Shown piece by piece: positions 51,060 through 60,203 of a stretch of DNA of 64,000 nucleotides. The notes beneath the pieces are model-generated. The model searched no databases and was not told where the DNA came from. It saw only the letters and a list, made by a program, of their open reading frames with translations. A program made the position numbers and the translations under genes. The DNA is from an uncultured Roseateles sp. (GTDB lineage Bacteria; Pseudomonadota; Gammaproteobacteria; Burkholderiales; Burkholderiaceae_C): NCBI RefSeq assembly GCF_963422335.1, contig NZ_OY729424.1, positions 6,138,001-6,202,000 of the forward strand, given 5' to 3'. How positions within the stretch are numbered: the first letter of the stretch is position 1; the number at the start of each line of letters is the position of its first letter.

Positions 51060-51995
51060 ATGCCTTGGCTGCTGCCCGCCGCGATGGGGGTGGCCTTGGT
51101 TGTCGATCGCCTGCTGGGCGAGCCACCGACCTGGGCGCATCCGGTCGTCGCCATGGGTCGCTGGCTGGGGCTGTTCGGTGAGCGCCTGTGTGCGATGCCG
51201 CCGCGGCAGGCCTTCATCGGCGGCGCGCTGGCCTGGTGTGTCGGCGCGCTGCTCAGCGCGGGCCTGGCCCTGGGCTTGGAGACGCTGCTGTTCCAGTGGC
51301 TGCAGCCCTGGCAGTCCGGCGGCCGGGCCCTGCTGATGGCGCTCGCGCTCGGCCTGCTGCTGAAGCCGCTGCTGGCCTGGTCCATGCTCGGCGACGAGGT
51401 CGCCGCGGTCGAGACGGCGCAGGCGGGGGGCATAGCCGCCGCACGCCAGCAATTGGCCCGACTGGTCAGCCGCGACACCTCGGCGCTGGATGAGACCGCC
51501 GTGCGCGAGGCTGCGATCGAGACCTTGGCCGAGAATCTCAACGACTCGGTCGTCGCGCCGCTGTTCTGGTTCGCCATCGCCGGCCTGCCCGGCGCGGCGC
51601 TGTACCGATTCGCCAACACCGCCGACGCGATGTGGGGCTATCGCGACCACCGCGAATGGTCGGGCAAGTTCGCGGCGCGGGCCGACGATGTGCTGTCCTG
51701 GATTCCCGCCCGCCTCACCGCGCTGGCGCTGCTGGGCCTGCGACCGGCACTGCTGATGAAGCTGCAGGCCGAGGCGCCGCGCACGCCCTCGCCCAATAGC
51801 GGCTGGCCGATGGCGGCCATGGCCCTGCGCCTGGAGGTGCGTCTGGCCAAGCCGGGGGTCTACAGCCTCAACGACGGCGGCCGCTCGCCCGCCAGCGCCG
51901 ATCTCCATCAGGCCCTGCGCCTGGCCCGGCGCGCCATGCTGGGCTGTGCGCTGCTGCTGGCCTTCATGGCGCTGTGCCTGAGGTTGCCCACATGA
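51060..51995 (+). CDS. cbiB: Adenosylcobinamide-phosphate synthase
   Basis: The ~311-residue membrane enzyme (CbiB, also called CobD) links aminopropanol phosphate to adenosylcobyric acid. Motifs are VVDRLLGEPPTWAHPVVAMG, VSRDTSALDETAVREAAIET, LAENLNDSVVAPLFWF and FANTADAMWGYRD, with four to five membrane helices. A TTG at 51048 overlapping the cobO stop (TTGA) is an alternative start. It overlaps the next gene (ATGA). Confidence 0.92.
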   Translation: MPWLLPAAMGVALVVDRLLGEPPTWAHPVVAMGRWLGLFGERLCAMPPRQAFIGGALAWCVGALLSAGLALGLETLLFQWLQPWQSGGRALLMALALGLLLKPLLAWSMLGDEVAAVETAQAGGIAAARQQLARLVSRDTSALDETAVREAAIETLAENLNDSVVAPLFWFAIAGLPGAALYRFANTADAMWGYRDHREWSGKFAARADDVLSWIPARLTALALLGLRPALLMKLQAEAPRTPSPNSGWPMAAMALRLEVRLAKPGVYSLNDGGRSPASADLHQALRLARRAMLGCALLLAFMALCLRLPT

Positions 51996-52969
51996 ACATT
52001 CATGGCGGCAGCGACAGCGGCCCGAGCCCGCTGCACGACTTCTCGACCAATGCGAATCCGCTGCCGCCGCCAGCCTCGCTGAGCCTGGCGCTGCAGCAGG
52101 CCGACAGGCGCCGCTATCCCGATCCGCAGTACCTGGCCCTTCGCCAGCATCTGGGCGCCGCGCACGGCGTGAGCGAGGAACAGGTCTTGCTTGCCTCCGG
52201 CGGCGCCGAGGCCATCCGCCGCCTCAGCCTCGCCGCCCTGCTGCAGGGCCTTCGCGAGGTCTGGGTGCCAGCGCCCGGCTTTGGCGACTATGCGGCCGCT
52301 GCCTCGGCCCTGGGGCTGCGCGTGCGGCCCTATGCCGACAGCACTCAGTTGCTGCGCGAGCTGAGCGCCGAGGCCCTGGTGTGGATCTGCGAGCCCTGCA
52401 ATCCGACCGGAGCTTCTCTTTCCAGTGCCGAGATCGCCGCGATTGCGGCTCGCGCCGGCCTGTGCGTGCTCGACCGAGCCTACGAGCCGCTGCGCCTGCT
52501 GGGCCAGGCTCCCGTCGTTCCTGCCAACTGCTGGCAGCTGCACTGCCCCAACAAGGCGCTGGGCCACACCGGTGTGCGCGCGGCCTACCTGATCGCGCCG
52601 GACGATGGAATACTGACCCAGCGGGTGCGGCAGCTGGCCGCCAGCTGGGTGCTGTCGGCCGAGGGCCAGACCTTGCTGATGCAGCTGCACCGGCCCGAGA
52701 TCCAGGCCTGGCTGGAGGATTCGCGCGCGCAGCTGCGCCTGTGGGCGGCCGAGCAACGTGCGCTGCTGGCGTCCTTGAGCTGGCAGCAGCGGGACAGCTG
52801 CACGCCGTTCTGGCTGGCCCGGCCGCAATGTGCCCTGCCCGACGATCTGCGCCGCAGTGGCATCAAGCTGCGCGATGCTGCATCCTTCGGTCTGCCGGGC
52901 TGGGTGCGCATCGCCACCCTGCCCCCACTCTCCCAAAAAGCCTTGCTGAAGGAACTTGAACCGAAATGA
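51992..52969 (+). CDS. cobD: Threonine-phosphate decarboxylase-like aminotransferase (CobD/CobC)
   Basis: The 325-residue PLP enzyme makes (R)-1-amino-2-propanol phosphate for the nucleotide loop. The fold-type I pattern includes HDFSTNANPLPPPASL, LASGGAEAIRRLS, WICEPCNPTGASLS and the likely PLP lysine in LHCPNKALGHTGVRAAYLIA. At 325 residues it is shorter than Salmonella CobD (364). It is named CobC in the Pseudomonas denitrificans scheme. It is coupled by overlap to cbiB and cobQ. Confidence 0.88.
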   Translation: MNIHGGSDSGPSPLHDFSTNANPLPPPASLSLALQQADRRRYPDPQYLALRQHLGAAHGVSEEQVLLASGGAEAIRRLSLAALLQGLREVWVPAPGFGDYAAAASALGLRVRPYADSTQLLRELSAEALVWICEPCNPTGASLSSAEIAAIAARAGLCVLDRAYEPLRLLGQAPVVPANCWQLHCPNKALGHTGVRAAYLIAPDDGILTQRVRQLAASWVLSAEGQTLLMQLHRPEIQAWLEDSRAQLRLWAAEQRALLASLSWQQRDSCTPFWLARPQCALPDDLRRSGIKLRDAASFGLPGWVRIATLPPLSQKALLKELEPK

Positions 52970-54453
52970 GCGCCAAAGCCGTGATGGTGCTGGGCACCAC
53001 CAGCAATGCCGGCAAGAGCTGGCTGGCCACGGCCCTGTGCCGCTGGTATGCGCGCCAAGGGCTCAAGGTCGCGCCGTTCAAGGCGCAGAACATGAGCAAC
53101 AACGCCCGCGTGGTGCCGGGCCTGAACGGCCGCATGGGCGAGATCGGCAGCGCCCAGTACTTCCAGGCCCTGGCCGCGCACTGCACGCCCGAGGTAAGGC
53201 AGAACCCGGTGCTACTGAAACCCGAGCGCGACACGGCCAGCCAGGTCGTCGTGCTGGGCGAGGTCAACGCCGCCTACACAGCCATGCCCTGGCGCGCACG
53301 CAGCGAGCTGCTGTGGCCCCATGCGCAGGCCGCCCTGCACGAGCTGATGGCCGAGAACGATGTGGTCGTGATCGAGGGCGCGGGCTCGCCGGCCGAGATC
53401 AATCTGCACAGCAGCGACTACGTGAATATGCGCACCGCCTTGGCCGCCGATGCCGCCTGCCTGCTCGTCACCGACATCGACCGCGGCGGCGCCTTCGCAC
53501 ACCTCTACGGCACACACCAGCTGCTGCCCGCGAACGAGCGTGCGCTGCTGCGCGGTTTTGTGCTGAACCGTTTTCGTGGCGACGCATCCCTGCTGGCCCC
53601 CGGCCCCGAGCAGCTGCAGGCCTTGACAGGTGTGCCGACGCTGGCCGTGCTGCCGATGTGGCGCGGCCATGGCCTGCCCGAGGAAGACGGGGTTTATGAC
53701 GATGCGCCGACCGGCGCCAGCTCTGGCCTGAAGATTGCCGTCGTCGCCTACCCGCGCATCAGCAATCTGGACGAGTTTCAACCCTTGCGCAGTCTGCCCC
53801 AAGTCAGATTGACCTGGGCGCGCGACGTGGCTGCGCTGGAGGCCGCCGACTGGATCATCCTGCCCGGCTCCAAGCACACCAGCAGCGATCTGGCCTGGCT
53901 GCGCGAGCACAGGCTCGATGCCGCGATCGCCCGCCATGCGGCTGCCGGCAAGCCGGTGCTGGGTCTGTGCGGCGGCCTGCAGATGCTGGGCGAGGCGCTG
54001 ACCGACCCCGAGGGCGTCGAGGCCACCGCCATAAGCCTGGGCGCCAACGCGCCGGGCCTGGGCCTGCTGCCGCTGGTCACCCAGTTCGATCGCCACAAGC
54101 TCCTGCGCCCCAGCCGCAGCCGCTTTGCCGCGCTGCAAGGGCCCTGGCAGGTGCTCAGCGGTGTGGCCTGGAGCGGCTACGAGATCCACCACGGCCGCAC
54201 AGTCCAGCACCCCGCGCTGCCGCCCGCCGCCGAGGCCCTGCTCAGCGACAGCGGCGAGGTCACCGGCTGGGCCCAAGGCTCGGTGCTGGGCGTCTATGCC
54301 CACGGCCTGTTCGAGTCCCCCGAGGTGATGCGCGCGCTGTTCGGCGCCGGCGTGCCCACCCTGGACAGCGTGTTCGACGGCCTGGCCGATTTCGCCGACC
54401 GCCACTTCGCGCCCGGCGCCCTGCTGGGTCTGCTGCAATCCCCCTCTATCTGA
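52966..54453 (+). CDS. cobQ: Cobyric acid synthase
   Basis: The 495-residue enzyme amidates corrin carboxylates b, d, e and g. The ATPase domain has VLGTTSNAGKSWLATALCRW and FKAQNMSNNARVV; DIDRGGAFAHLYGT lies centrally. The glutaminase domain has LPGSKHTSSDLAWLRE and nucleophile KPVLGLCGGLQMLGE, with His in YGAHGLFES-like YAHGLFESP. The length is typical. Confidence 0.94.
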   Translation: MSAKAVMVLGTTSNAGKSWLATALCRWYARQGLKVAPFKAQNMSNNARVVPGLNGRMGEIGSAQYFQALAAHCTPEVRQNPVLLKPERDTASQVVVLGEVNAAYTAMPWRARSELLWPHAQAALHELMAENDVVVIEGAGSPAEINLHSSDYVNMRTALAADAACLLVTDIDRGGAFAHLYGTHQLLPANERALLRGFVLNRFRGDASLLAPGPEQLQALTGVPTLAVLPMWRGHGLPEEDGVYDDAPTGASSGLKIAVVAYPRISNLDEFQPLRSLPQVRLTWARDVAALEAADWIILPGSKHTSSDLAWLREHRLDAAIARHAAAGKPVLGLCGGLQMLGEALTDPEGVEATAISLGANAPGLGLLPLVTQFDRHKLLRPSRSRFAALQGPWQVLSGVAWSGYEIHHGRTVQHPALPPAAEALLSDSGEVTGWAQGSVLGVYAHGLFESPEVMRALFGAGVPTLDSVFDGLADFADRHFAPGALLGLLQSPSI

Positions 54454-54462
54454 AACCCGACC

Positions 54463-55500
54463 ATGCACGAGCTCATTCCGACAATTCCCCCCCTCGACCA
54501 GCCCGGCCTCGGCGAAGCGCTGCAGCGGCGCATTGACAACAAGACCAAGCCTTTGGGCTCGCTGGGCCGGCTGGAGGCGCTGATGCTGCGCCTGGGCCTG
54601 ATTCTGGGCAGCGAGACGCCCGAGCTGCAGGCGCCGCAGATGATGGTGTTCGCCGGCGACCATGGCCTGGCGGCGCGCGGTGTGTCGGCCTACCCCAGCG
54701 ATGTGACCTGGCAGATGGTCGAGAACTTCCTGGCCGGCGGCGCGGCCGTCAGCGTGCTGGCCCGCCAGCATGGCCTGACCCTCACGGTGGTGGACGCCGG
54801 CGTGCGCCACGACTTCGCGCCGCGCGAGGGCCTGGCCCTGTGCAAGATCGCCCCCGGCACGGCCGACAGCCTCGAGCAGCCGGCGATGAGCGAGGCGCAG
54901 TGCGCGCAGGCCATCAATGTCGGCCGCCAGCTGCTGGCCAAGGCCCCGGGCAATGCGCTGCTGCTGGGCGAGATGGGCATTGGCAACACCTCAAGCGCGG
55001 CCCTGCTGCTGGCCCGGTTGGCACGTCTGCCGATCGAGCAGTGCACCGGCCGCGGCACGGGCCTGGACGATGCCGGCGTGCAGCGCAAGACCGCCCTGCT
55101 GCGCCAGGTACTGGCGGCCCATCCGCAAGCGAAAGAGCCGCTGCAGGCGCTGGCCGCCTTCGGTGGCTTCGAGATCGCGATGATGCTGGGCGCGGTGCTG
55201 CAGGCGGCTCTGGAGCGGCGCGTCATCGTGGTCGATGGCTTCATCGCCAGCAGCGCCGTGCTGGTGGCCTCGCAGCTGCAGCCGGCCGTGCTGGAGCGCT
55301 GCGTGTTCGCCCACCAGTCCGATGAATCCGGCCACGCACTGATGCTGCAGGCGATGAAGGCCGAGCCCTTGCTGCATCTGGGCCTGCGCCTCGGCGAAGG
55401 CTCGGGCGGCGCCCTGGCCTGGCCGCTGCTGGAGTCGGCCTGCCGCATCCTGCGCGAGATGGCCAGCTTCGAGTCGGCCGGCGTCAGTTCTTCTTCGTGA
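54463..55500 (+). CDS. cobT: Nicotinate-nucleotide-dimethylbenzimidazole phosphoribosyltransferase
   Basis: The 345-residue enzyme makes alpha-ribazole phosphate. Motifs are RIDNKTKPLGSLGRLEALML, MVFAGDHGLAARGVSAYPSD, LLLGEMGIGNTSSAALLLAR, TGRGTGLDDAGVQRK and the catalytic-Glu region GLRLGEGSGGALAWPLLE. It sits between cobQ and cobS. Confidence 0.94.
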   Translation: MHELIPTIPPLDQPGLGEALQRRIDNKTKPLGSLGRLEALMLRLGLILGSETPELQAPQMMVFAGDHGLAARGVSAYPSDVTWQMVENFLAGGAAVSVLARQHGLTLTVVDAGVRHDFAPREGLALCKIAPGTADSLEQPAMSEAQCAQAINVGRQLLAKAPGNALLLGEMGIGNTSSAALLLARLARLPIEQCTGRGTGLDDAGVQRKTALLRQVLAAHPQAKEPLQALAAFGGFEIAMMLGAVLQAALERRVIVVDGFIASSAVLVASQLQPAVLERCVFAHQSDESGHALMLQAMKAEPLLHLGLRLGEGSGGALAWPLLESACRILREMASFESAGVSSSS

Positions 55501-55514
55501 CATCGTTCTTCCCC

Positions 55515-56300
55515 ATGATTCACGAGCTGCGCCTGTTCTTCACTGCCCTGCAGTTTTTCACCCGCGTGCCCATCCCGGCCTGGGTGGGCTATGAGCCGGC
55601 CTGGTTGCAGGACTGCGCGCGCCACTACCCGCTGGTCGGTGCCTGTGTCGGCGCCTTCGGTGCACTGGTGCTGTGGCTGGCGCTGCTGGTGTTCCCGCCA
55701 GCGGTGGCCGTGGGCCTGAGCATGGCGGCCACCGTCTGGATGACCGGCGGCTTTCATGAGGACGGCTGGGCCGACAGCTGCGACGCGCTGGGCGGCGCGG
55801 TCAGCCGCGAGCGCGCGCTGCAGATCATGAAGGACTCGCGCATCGGCGCCTATGGCGCAATCGGCCTGGTGCTGATGCTGGGGCTGAAGGCCGCCACCCT
55901 GACGGCCCTGGTGCAGGCCCAGCCGCTGGCGGCCCTGCTGTGCCTGGTCTGGGCCCATGCCGCCTCGCGCGCCGCGCCGGTGTGGCTGCTGCACGCCCTG
56001 CCCTATGCCGGCGACGCCGAACACGCCAAGGCCAAGCCTATGGCGATGCAGATCGGCGGCGCCGGGCTGGGCGTGGCCCTGCTGTGGGTGTTGCTGATCG
56101 GCGCGCTGTGCATCTGGCTGTCTGCGGCACTGCTGCTGCCGATGGCCGCGGCATCGCTGGCAGCCCTGCTGACCACCTGGCAGATGCGGCGCTGGCTGCA
56201 TCAACGCCTTGGCGGCTTCACCGGCGACACCCTGGGTGCCACACAGCAGCTGGTCGAACTCGTTGCCCTGTTGGCTGCCTTGGCCCTGCTACATGGCTGA
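55515..56300 (+). CDS. cobS: Adenosylcobinamide-GDP ribazoletransferase (cobalamin synthase)
   Basis: The 261-residue membrane enzyme joins adenosylcobinamide-GDP and alpha-ribazole in the last step. It starts MIHELRLFFTALQFFTRVPI as in the family and carries TGGFHEDGWADSCDALGG, SRERALQIMKDSRIGAYGAI and FTGDTLGATQQLVELVALLA. A GTG at 55497 overlapping the cobT stop is an alternative start. It overlaps the phosphatase gene. Confidence 0.92.
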   Translation: MIHELRLFFTALQFFTRVPIPAWVGYEPAWLQDCARHYPLVGACVGAFGALVLWLALLVFPPAVAVGLSMAATVWMTGGFHEDGWADSCDALGGAVSRERALQIMKDSRIGAYGAIGLVLMLGLKAATLTALVQAQPLAALLCLVWAHAASRAAPVWLLHALPYAGDAEHAKAKPMAMQIGGAGLGVALLWVLLIGALCIWLSAALLLPMAAASLAALLTTWQMRRWLHQRLGGFTGDTLGATQQLVELVALLAALALLHG

Positions 56301-56835
56301 AGCCCTGCTGTGGGTCTGGCGCCATCCGCGCCCCGAGGGGGCCGCGGGCCGCTGCATCGGCGCCGGCGCCGATCTGCCGGTGCACCGGCGCCGCGCCAAG
56401 CGCCTGGCCCGACGCATCCAGCAGCAGGCCCGGCGCGAGCGCCTGCCGCACTGCGTCCACACCTCGCCGCTGCGCCGCTGTGCCGACGTGGGCCGCTGGC
56501 TGCGCCGCTGGGGCTGGCGCCATGTGCAGGACGCCGCGCTGCTTGAGCTGGACTTCGGCGCCTGGGATGGCCAGCCCTGGAGCGCCATTGCCAAGGCCGA
56601 GGTCGATGCCTGGGTGGCCGATTTCGCCGCCCACCGGCCCGGCGGCGGCGAGAGCCTGCTGCAGCTGCTGCAGCGCGCTGCCGGCTGGTCGCCCGAGCAG
56701 TCGCCTGGGGTGATCGTCGTCACCCATGGCGGCTGGATGCTGGCGCGGCGCTGGGGCATCAACCGGCCGGTGCCGGTGGCTGCCGATTGGCCCAGGCCGC
56801 CGGCCTACGGCGAACGGTGGCGACTGCCCGCATAG
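56293..56835 (+). CDS. cobC: Histidine-phosphatase family protein, likely alpha-ribazole phosphatase
   Basis: The 180-residue protein has the phosphoglycerate-mutase fold. The N-terminal motif is VWRHPRPEG, with the phosphorylatable His but Pro in place of the usual Gly of RHG. HTSPLRRCADVGRWLRR, LELDFGAWDGQPWSAI and VTHGGWMLARRW supply the remaining pocket. Position after cobS suggests the CobC role, removing the 5'-phosphate of alpha-ribazole or cobalamin phosphate. It is the last gene of the cobalamin operon. Confidence 0.83.
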   Translation: MAEALLWVWRHPRPEGAAGRCIGAGADLPVHRRRAKRLARRIQQQARRERLPHCVHTSPLRRCADVGRWLRRWGWRHVQDAALLELDFGAWDGQPWSAIAKAEVDAWVADFAAHRPGGGESLLQLLQRAAGWSPEQSPGVIVVTHGGWMLARRWGINRPVPVAADWPRPPAYGERWRLPA

Positions 56836-56981
56836 GACCCGCGTAGGACATCTACTACGCGATCAAGCGGCCACGTCTGCTGTGCACCGCGTTGCCGATT
56901 TTCCATAGTTGAGGCATCGGCTGAAGACCCTTTCGCCACGCAAGGCGAGCCGGCTTCAGTCGCTCAAGCAAAGGAATTGTC

Positions 56982-57788
56982 ATGCACGCGAACTTGAAGA
57001 CCCTGCTGGCCGCGGCCGGTTTGGCACTGGCCACACAGGCGATGGCCCAAATCACTTTCTACGAGCACGAACGCTTCGAAGGTGCCTCGTACACCACCCA
57101 GAAACCCGTGCGCAACTTCGAGCGCGCCGGCTTCAACGACACCGCCTCGTCGGCCATCGTGCGCAGCGGCCGCTGGGAAGTCTGCGAGCACCAGAATTTT
57201 GACGGGCGCTGCGTCGTGCTGAGGCCTGGCCGCTACACCTCGCTGGCAGCGATGGGCATGGACGATGTTGTCTCGTCGGTGCGCATGGTGGGCACCAACA
57301 CCCAGGTCAGCGACGACCGCTACGCGCCGGCGCCCCCGCCCTATGTCGACTACAGCCGCCGCAAGAATGAGCGCCTCTACCAGGCCCAGGTGACCTCGGT
57401 GCGCGCCGTGGTCGGCTCGCCCGAGCAGCGCTGCTGGACCGAGCGCGAACAGGTCACCCAGGACCGCAGCAAGCCCAATGTGGGCGGCGCACTGGCCGGC
57501 GCGCTGATTGGCGGCATCCTGGGCCACCAGGTCGGCGGCGGCACCGGCAAGGACATTGCCACCGTGGGCGGCGTTGTCGCCGGCGCGGCCATAGGCTCCA
57601 ATGTCGGCCGCGACCGCGACCAGCAGGTCAGCCAGAACGTGCAGCGCTGCACCACGGTGCCCAGCCAGGCCAAGCCGGAGTTCTGGGACGTGACCTACAA
57701 CTACCGCGGCCAGGAACACCGCGTGCAGATGACCTCGGCGCCGGGCGCCACCATCGCCGTCAACAAGGATGGCGAGCCGCGCGGCTGA
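56982..57788 (+). CDS. Secreted beta/gamma-crystallin-like and glycine-zipper protein
   Basis: The 268-residue product has a signal peptide (cleaved after QAMA). A beta/gamma-crystallin pair of Greek-key motifs covers about residues 22-105 (ITFYEHERFEGASYTTQKPV, WEVCEHQNFDGRCVVLRPGR). A glycine-zipper segment at about 165-210 (NVGGALAGALIGGILGHQVG, GVVAGAAIGSNVGRDRDQQV) resembles the Rickettsia 17-kDa/SlyB family. A basic C-terminal domain (RCTTVPSQAKPEFWDVTYNY) follows. Crystallin motifs often bind calcium; glycine zippers insert in membranes. AAAGGA lies about 7 nt before the ATG. The function is unknown, perhaps cell-envelope stress protection. Confidence 0.85.
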   Translation: MHANLKTLLAAAGLALATQAMAQITFYEHERFEGASYTTQKPVRNFERAGFNDTASSAIVRSGRWEVCEHQNFDGRCVVLRPGRYTSLAAMGMDDVVSSVRMVGTNTQVSDDRYAPAPPPYVDYSRRKNERLYQAQVTSVRAVVGSPEQRCWTEREQVTQDRSKPNVGGALAGALIGGILGHQVGGGTGKDIATVGGVVAGAAIGSNVGRDRDQQVSQNVQRCTTVPSQAKPEFWDVTYNYRGQEHRVQMTSAPGATIAVNKDGEPRG

Positions 57789-57807
57789 TTCTCCATCCCG
57801 CGACTCG

Positions 57808-57838
57808 GGGCAGCCAGCGCTAGGCGCGCTGGCTGCCC
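57808..57838. terminator. Strong hairpin between convergent genes
   Basis: GGGCAGCCAGCGC and GCGCTGGCTGCCC form a perfect 13-bp stem with a 5-nt loop, overlapping the last codons of the oxidoreductase gene and 20 nt after the crystallin-like gene. No T-tract follows, but the stem is long enough to act on both transcripts. Confidence 0.6.
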
Positions 57839-58836
57839 TGTCGTCTGAATGAGCTCAGCATCTGGTCCATCACCCAGGAGGCCTGCAGCGCGTCGCGCCC
57901 CAGCGAGGGGTGCACGATCTCGCCGTTCAGATGGCGCACCATGTTCTGGATGTGGAAGAACTGGATGTTCTCCGGGTGTGCAATCTCCATGTGCTGCACG
58001 CCCTCGGCCGTGCGCAGCACCAGCGGATGGGCATCGAACACCGAACATTCGATGCGGCCCAGGCCGCCGTGAATCACCAGCTGATCCTCACGGATCTGGC
58101 AGCCGAAATTCCAGAAGCCCGAACCGGTCACGCCGCTGGCAAACTGCCAGCTGCCGGTGACGGCATCCTCGGCCGCATACAAGTCCTGCTGGTTCACCGC
58201 CATGCCCGCCACGCGGCTGATGCTGCCCAGCAGATACATCATCAGGTCCAGGCCATGGCAGGCCAGATCGACGAAATGGCCGCCACCCGAAACCGCCGGG
58301 TCGGTGTGCCAGTTGTAATCGCGGGCCAGGTCTTGTGCATTGGGCGCGCGGCTGAAGGTCCAGTGCACATGGCGCACCTGGCCGATGGCACCCTCGTCCA
58401 GCCATTGGCGGATCTGCTGGAAGCGCGGCAGCGAGCGACGGTAGTAGGCAACGAAGAGCTCGCGGCCGGCGGCCTCGAAGGCCTGGATCATCGCGATGCA
58501 CTGCGGCGCATTCAGCGCCATCGGCTTCTCGACGCAGCAATGCTTGCCGGCCTTTGCCACGCGCAGCGCGTAGTCGAGATGGCTGCCCGGGGGCGTGGCC
58601 ACATAGACTGCGTCCACCTCGGGGTCGTTGATCAGCGCATCGGCATCCGCATACCAGCGCGGCACGCCGTGGCGGCGGGCATAGTCCTCGGCCTTGGCCG
58701 CGTCGCGGCGCATCACCGCCACCAGGCGCGAGCCCTCGGCCTTGTTGAAGGCCGGGCCGCTCTTCAGCTCGGTCACATTGCCGCAGCCGACGATGCCCCA
58801 GCGCAGCGGTCGATCCGCCGTGTAGGCCTGGCTCAC
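57820..58836 (-). CDS. Gfo/Idh/MocA-family NAD(P)-dependent oxidoreductase
   Basis: The 338-residue protein has the N-terminal Rossmann motif RWGIVGCGNVTELKSGPAFN, the EKP motif in KHCCVEKPMALNAPQC (catalytic Lys), and the C-terminal substrate domain with SGGGHFVDLACHGLDLMMYL. Such enzymes oxidise sugars or inositols; the substrate cannot be told. Its start lies 1 nt from the ferredoxin stop, so both are one transcript. Confidence 0.9.
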   Translation of the reverse strand: MSQAYTADRPLRWGIVGCGNVTELKSGPAFNKAEGSRLVAVMRRDAAKAEDYARRHGVPRWYADADALINDPEVDAVYVATPPGSHLDYALRVAKAGKHCCVEKPMALNAPQCIAMIQAFEAAGRELFVAYYRRSLPRFQQIRQWLDEGAIGQVRHVHWTFSRAPNAQDLARDYNWHTDPAVSGGGHFVDLACHGLDLMMYLLGSISRVAGMAVNQQDLYAAEDAVTGSWQFASGVTGSGFWNFGCQIREDQLVIHGGLGRIECSVFDAHPLVLRTAEGVQHMEIAHPENIQFFHIQNMVRHLNGEIVHPSLGRDALQASWVMDQMLSSFRRQGSQRA

Positions 58837-58837
58837 C

Positions 58838-59092
58838 TCAGGCTTTCAGGGCCTGCAGGTGATTGAACTTGGCCATCAGCATCTCGCGGCTCTCCACATG
58901 CTGCGGATGGATGGGAATGCAGGCCACCGGGCACAGCTGCACGCACTGCGGCTCGTCGAAATGGCCGACGCATTCGGTGCACTTGCTCGGCTCGATCTGG
59001 TAGAACTCCTCGCCCATCGAAATCGCGTCGTTCGGGCACTCGGGCTCGCACACATCGCAGTTGATGCATTCATCCGTAATCATCAGGGCCAT
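58838..59092 (-). CDS. 2[4Fe-4S] ferredoxin, YfhL type
   Basis: The 84-residue protein has the two cluster motifs CINCDVCEPECPND and CTECVGHFDEPQCVQLCPVA, the second with the long insertion typical of YfhL/Alvin ferredoxins. AGGAAGCAGCC precedes the ATG. It is conserved beside coaD in many proteobacteria. It donates low-potential electrons; partners are unknown. Confidence 0.93.
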   Translation of the reverse strand: MALMITDECINCDVCEPECPNDAISMGEEFYQIEPSKCTECVGHFDEPQCVQLCPVACIPIHPQHVESREMLMAKFNHLQALKA

Positions 59093-59111
59093 GGCTGCTT
59101 CCTCTCGCGCG

Positions 59112-59609
59112 TCAGGTCTGCTTGATGCGCTCTTGCAGCCGTTCGCGCACCGAGGGTGACACGAACTTGGAAACATCACCGCCCAAGGTGGCAATCTCGC
59201 GCACAAAGGTGCCCGAAATGAACTGGTACTGATCGGATGGTGTCAGGAACACCGTCTCGACGTCGGGCATCAGCTGTCGGTTCATGCCGGCCATCTGGAA
59301 CTCGTATTCGAAGTCGCTGACAGCACGCAGGCCCCGCACCACGACCTTGGCGCCGTTGGCGACGACGAAGTCGCGCAGCAGGCCGCGGAACGGTATCACC
59401 TCGACATTCGGGTACTTCTCCGACAGCTCGGCGGCAATCTCCAACCGCTCCTCGATGGTGAACATGGTGCGCTTGTGGTGGCCGGCCGCCACGGCCACGA
59501 TCAACCGCTCGAACAGCCGGCTGGCACGGCGCATCAGGTCCTCATGGCCCAAGGTCATCGGGTCGAAGGTGCCGGGGTACACGGCGGTGAGTACGGTCAC
59601 GGAGGTCAA
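59112..59609 (-). CDS. coaD: Phosphopantetheine adenylyltransferase
   Basis: The 165-residue enzyme performs the fourth step of coenzyme A synthesis. Motifs are AVYPGTFDPMTLGHEDLMRR (nucleotide-binding TxGH), VVVRGLRAVSDFEYEFQMAG and SDQYQFISGTFVREIATLGG. The start is a TTG at 59609, supported by AGGAG 6 nt upstream; a GTG nine bases later is an alternative. Confidence 0.95.
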   Translation of the reverse strand: MTSVTVLTAVYPGTFDPMTLGHEDLMRRASRLFERLIVAVAAGHHKRTMFTIEERLEIAAELSEKYPNVEVIPFRGLLRDFVVANGAKVVVRGLRAVSDFEYEFQMAGMNRQLMPDVETVFLTPSDQYQFISGTFVREIATLGGDVSKFVSPSVRERLQERIKQT

Positions 59610-59646
59610 GCGGCGCTCCTTGCGGCGGTGATGAGGCAGTCCCGGA

Positions 59647-60203
59647 TCACTCCGGGCGACGGAACAGATGGTAGTGCACGGCCCCGGCCTTGTCCTGACG
59701 CCACAGCTCCAGGCTGCCGTCCTCGGGCGCGGCCACCGCCTCGGGGCCCTCGACATACAGATAGCCGCCGGGCACCAGCAGCCGCGTCGCGGCCTTGATT
59801 GCCGGATGACCCAGGCCCGCGTCGAACGGCGGGTCGATGAAGATCAGCTCATAGCGCTCGGCCGCACTGCGGCCCATGAAGGACAGTCCGTCGCCGAACT
59901 CGACGCGCACGCCCTCGGCCTTGAGCCGCTCCTTGGAGGCCTGCAGCGCGCGCGCCTGGTGGCTGTCGCGCTCAACCAGCTGCACTTCGGTGGCGCCACG
60001 CGAGGCGGCCTCGAAGCCCAGAGCGCCACTGCCGGCAAAGGCATCCAGCACGCGCCAGCCGCTCAGGTCCTGGCCCAGCCAGTTGAACAGGGTCTCGCGC
60101 ACGCGATCCGGCGTCGGTCGCAGGCCCGGGCGGTCGGCCACCGGCAGCTTGCTGCGCTTCCAGATGCCGCCAATGATGCGGACTTCATTCGGTTTGGGCT
60201 GTT

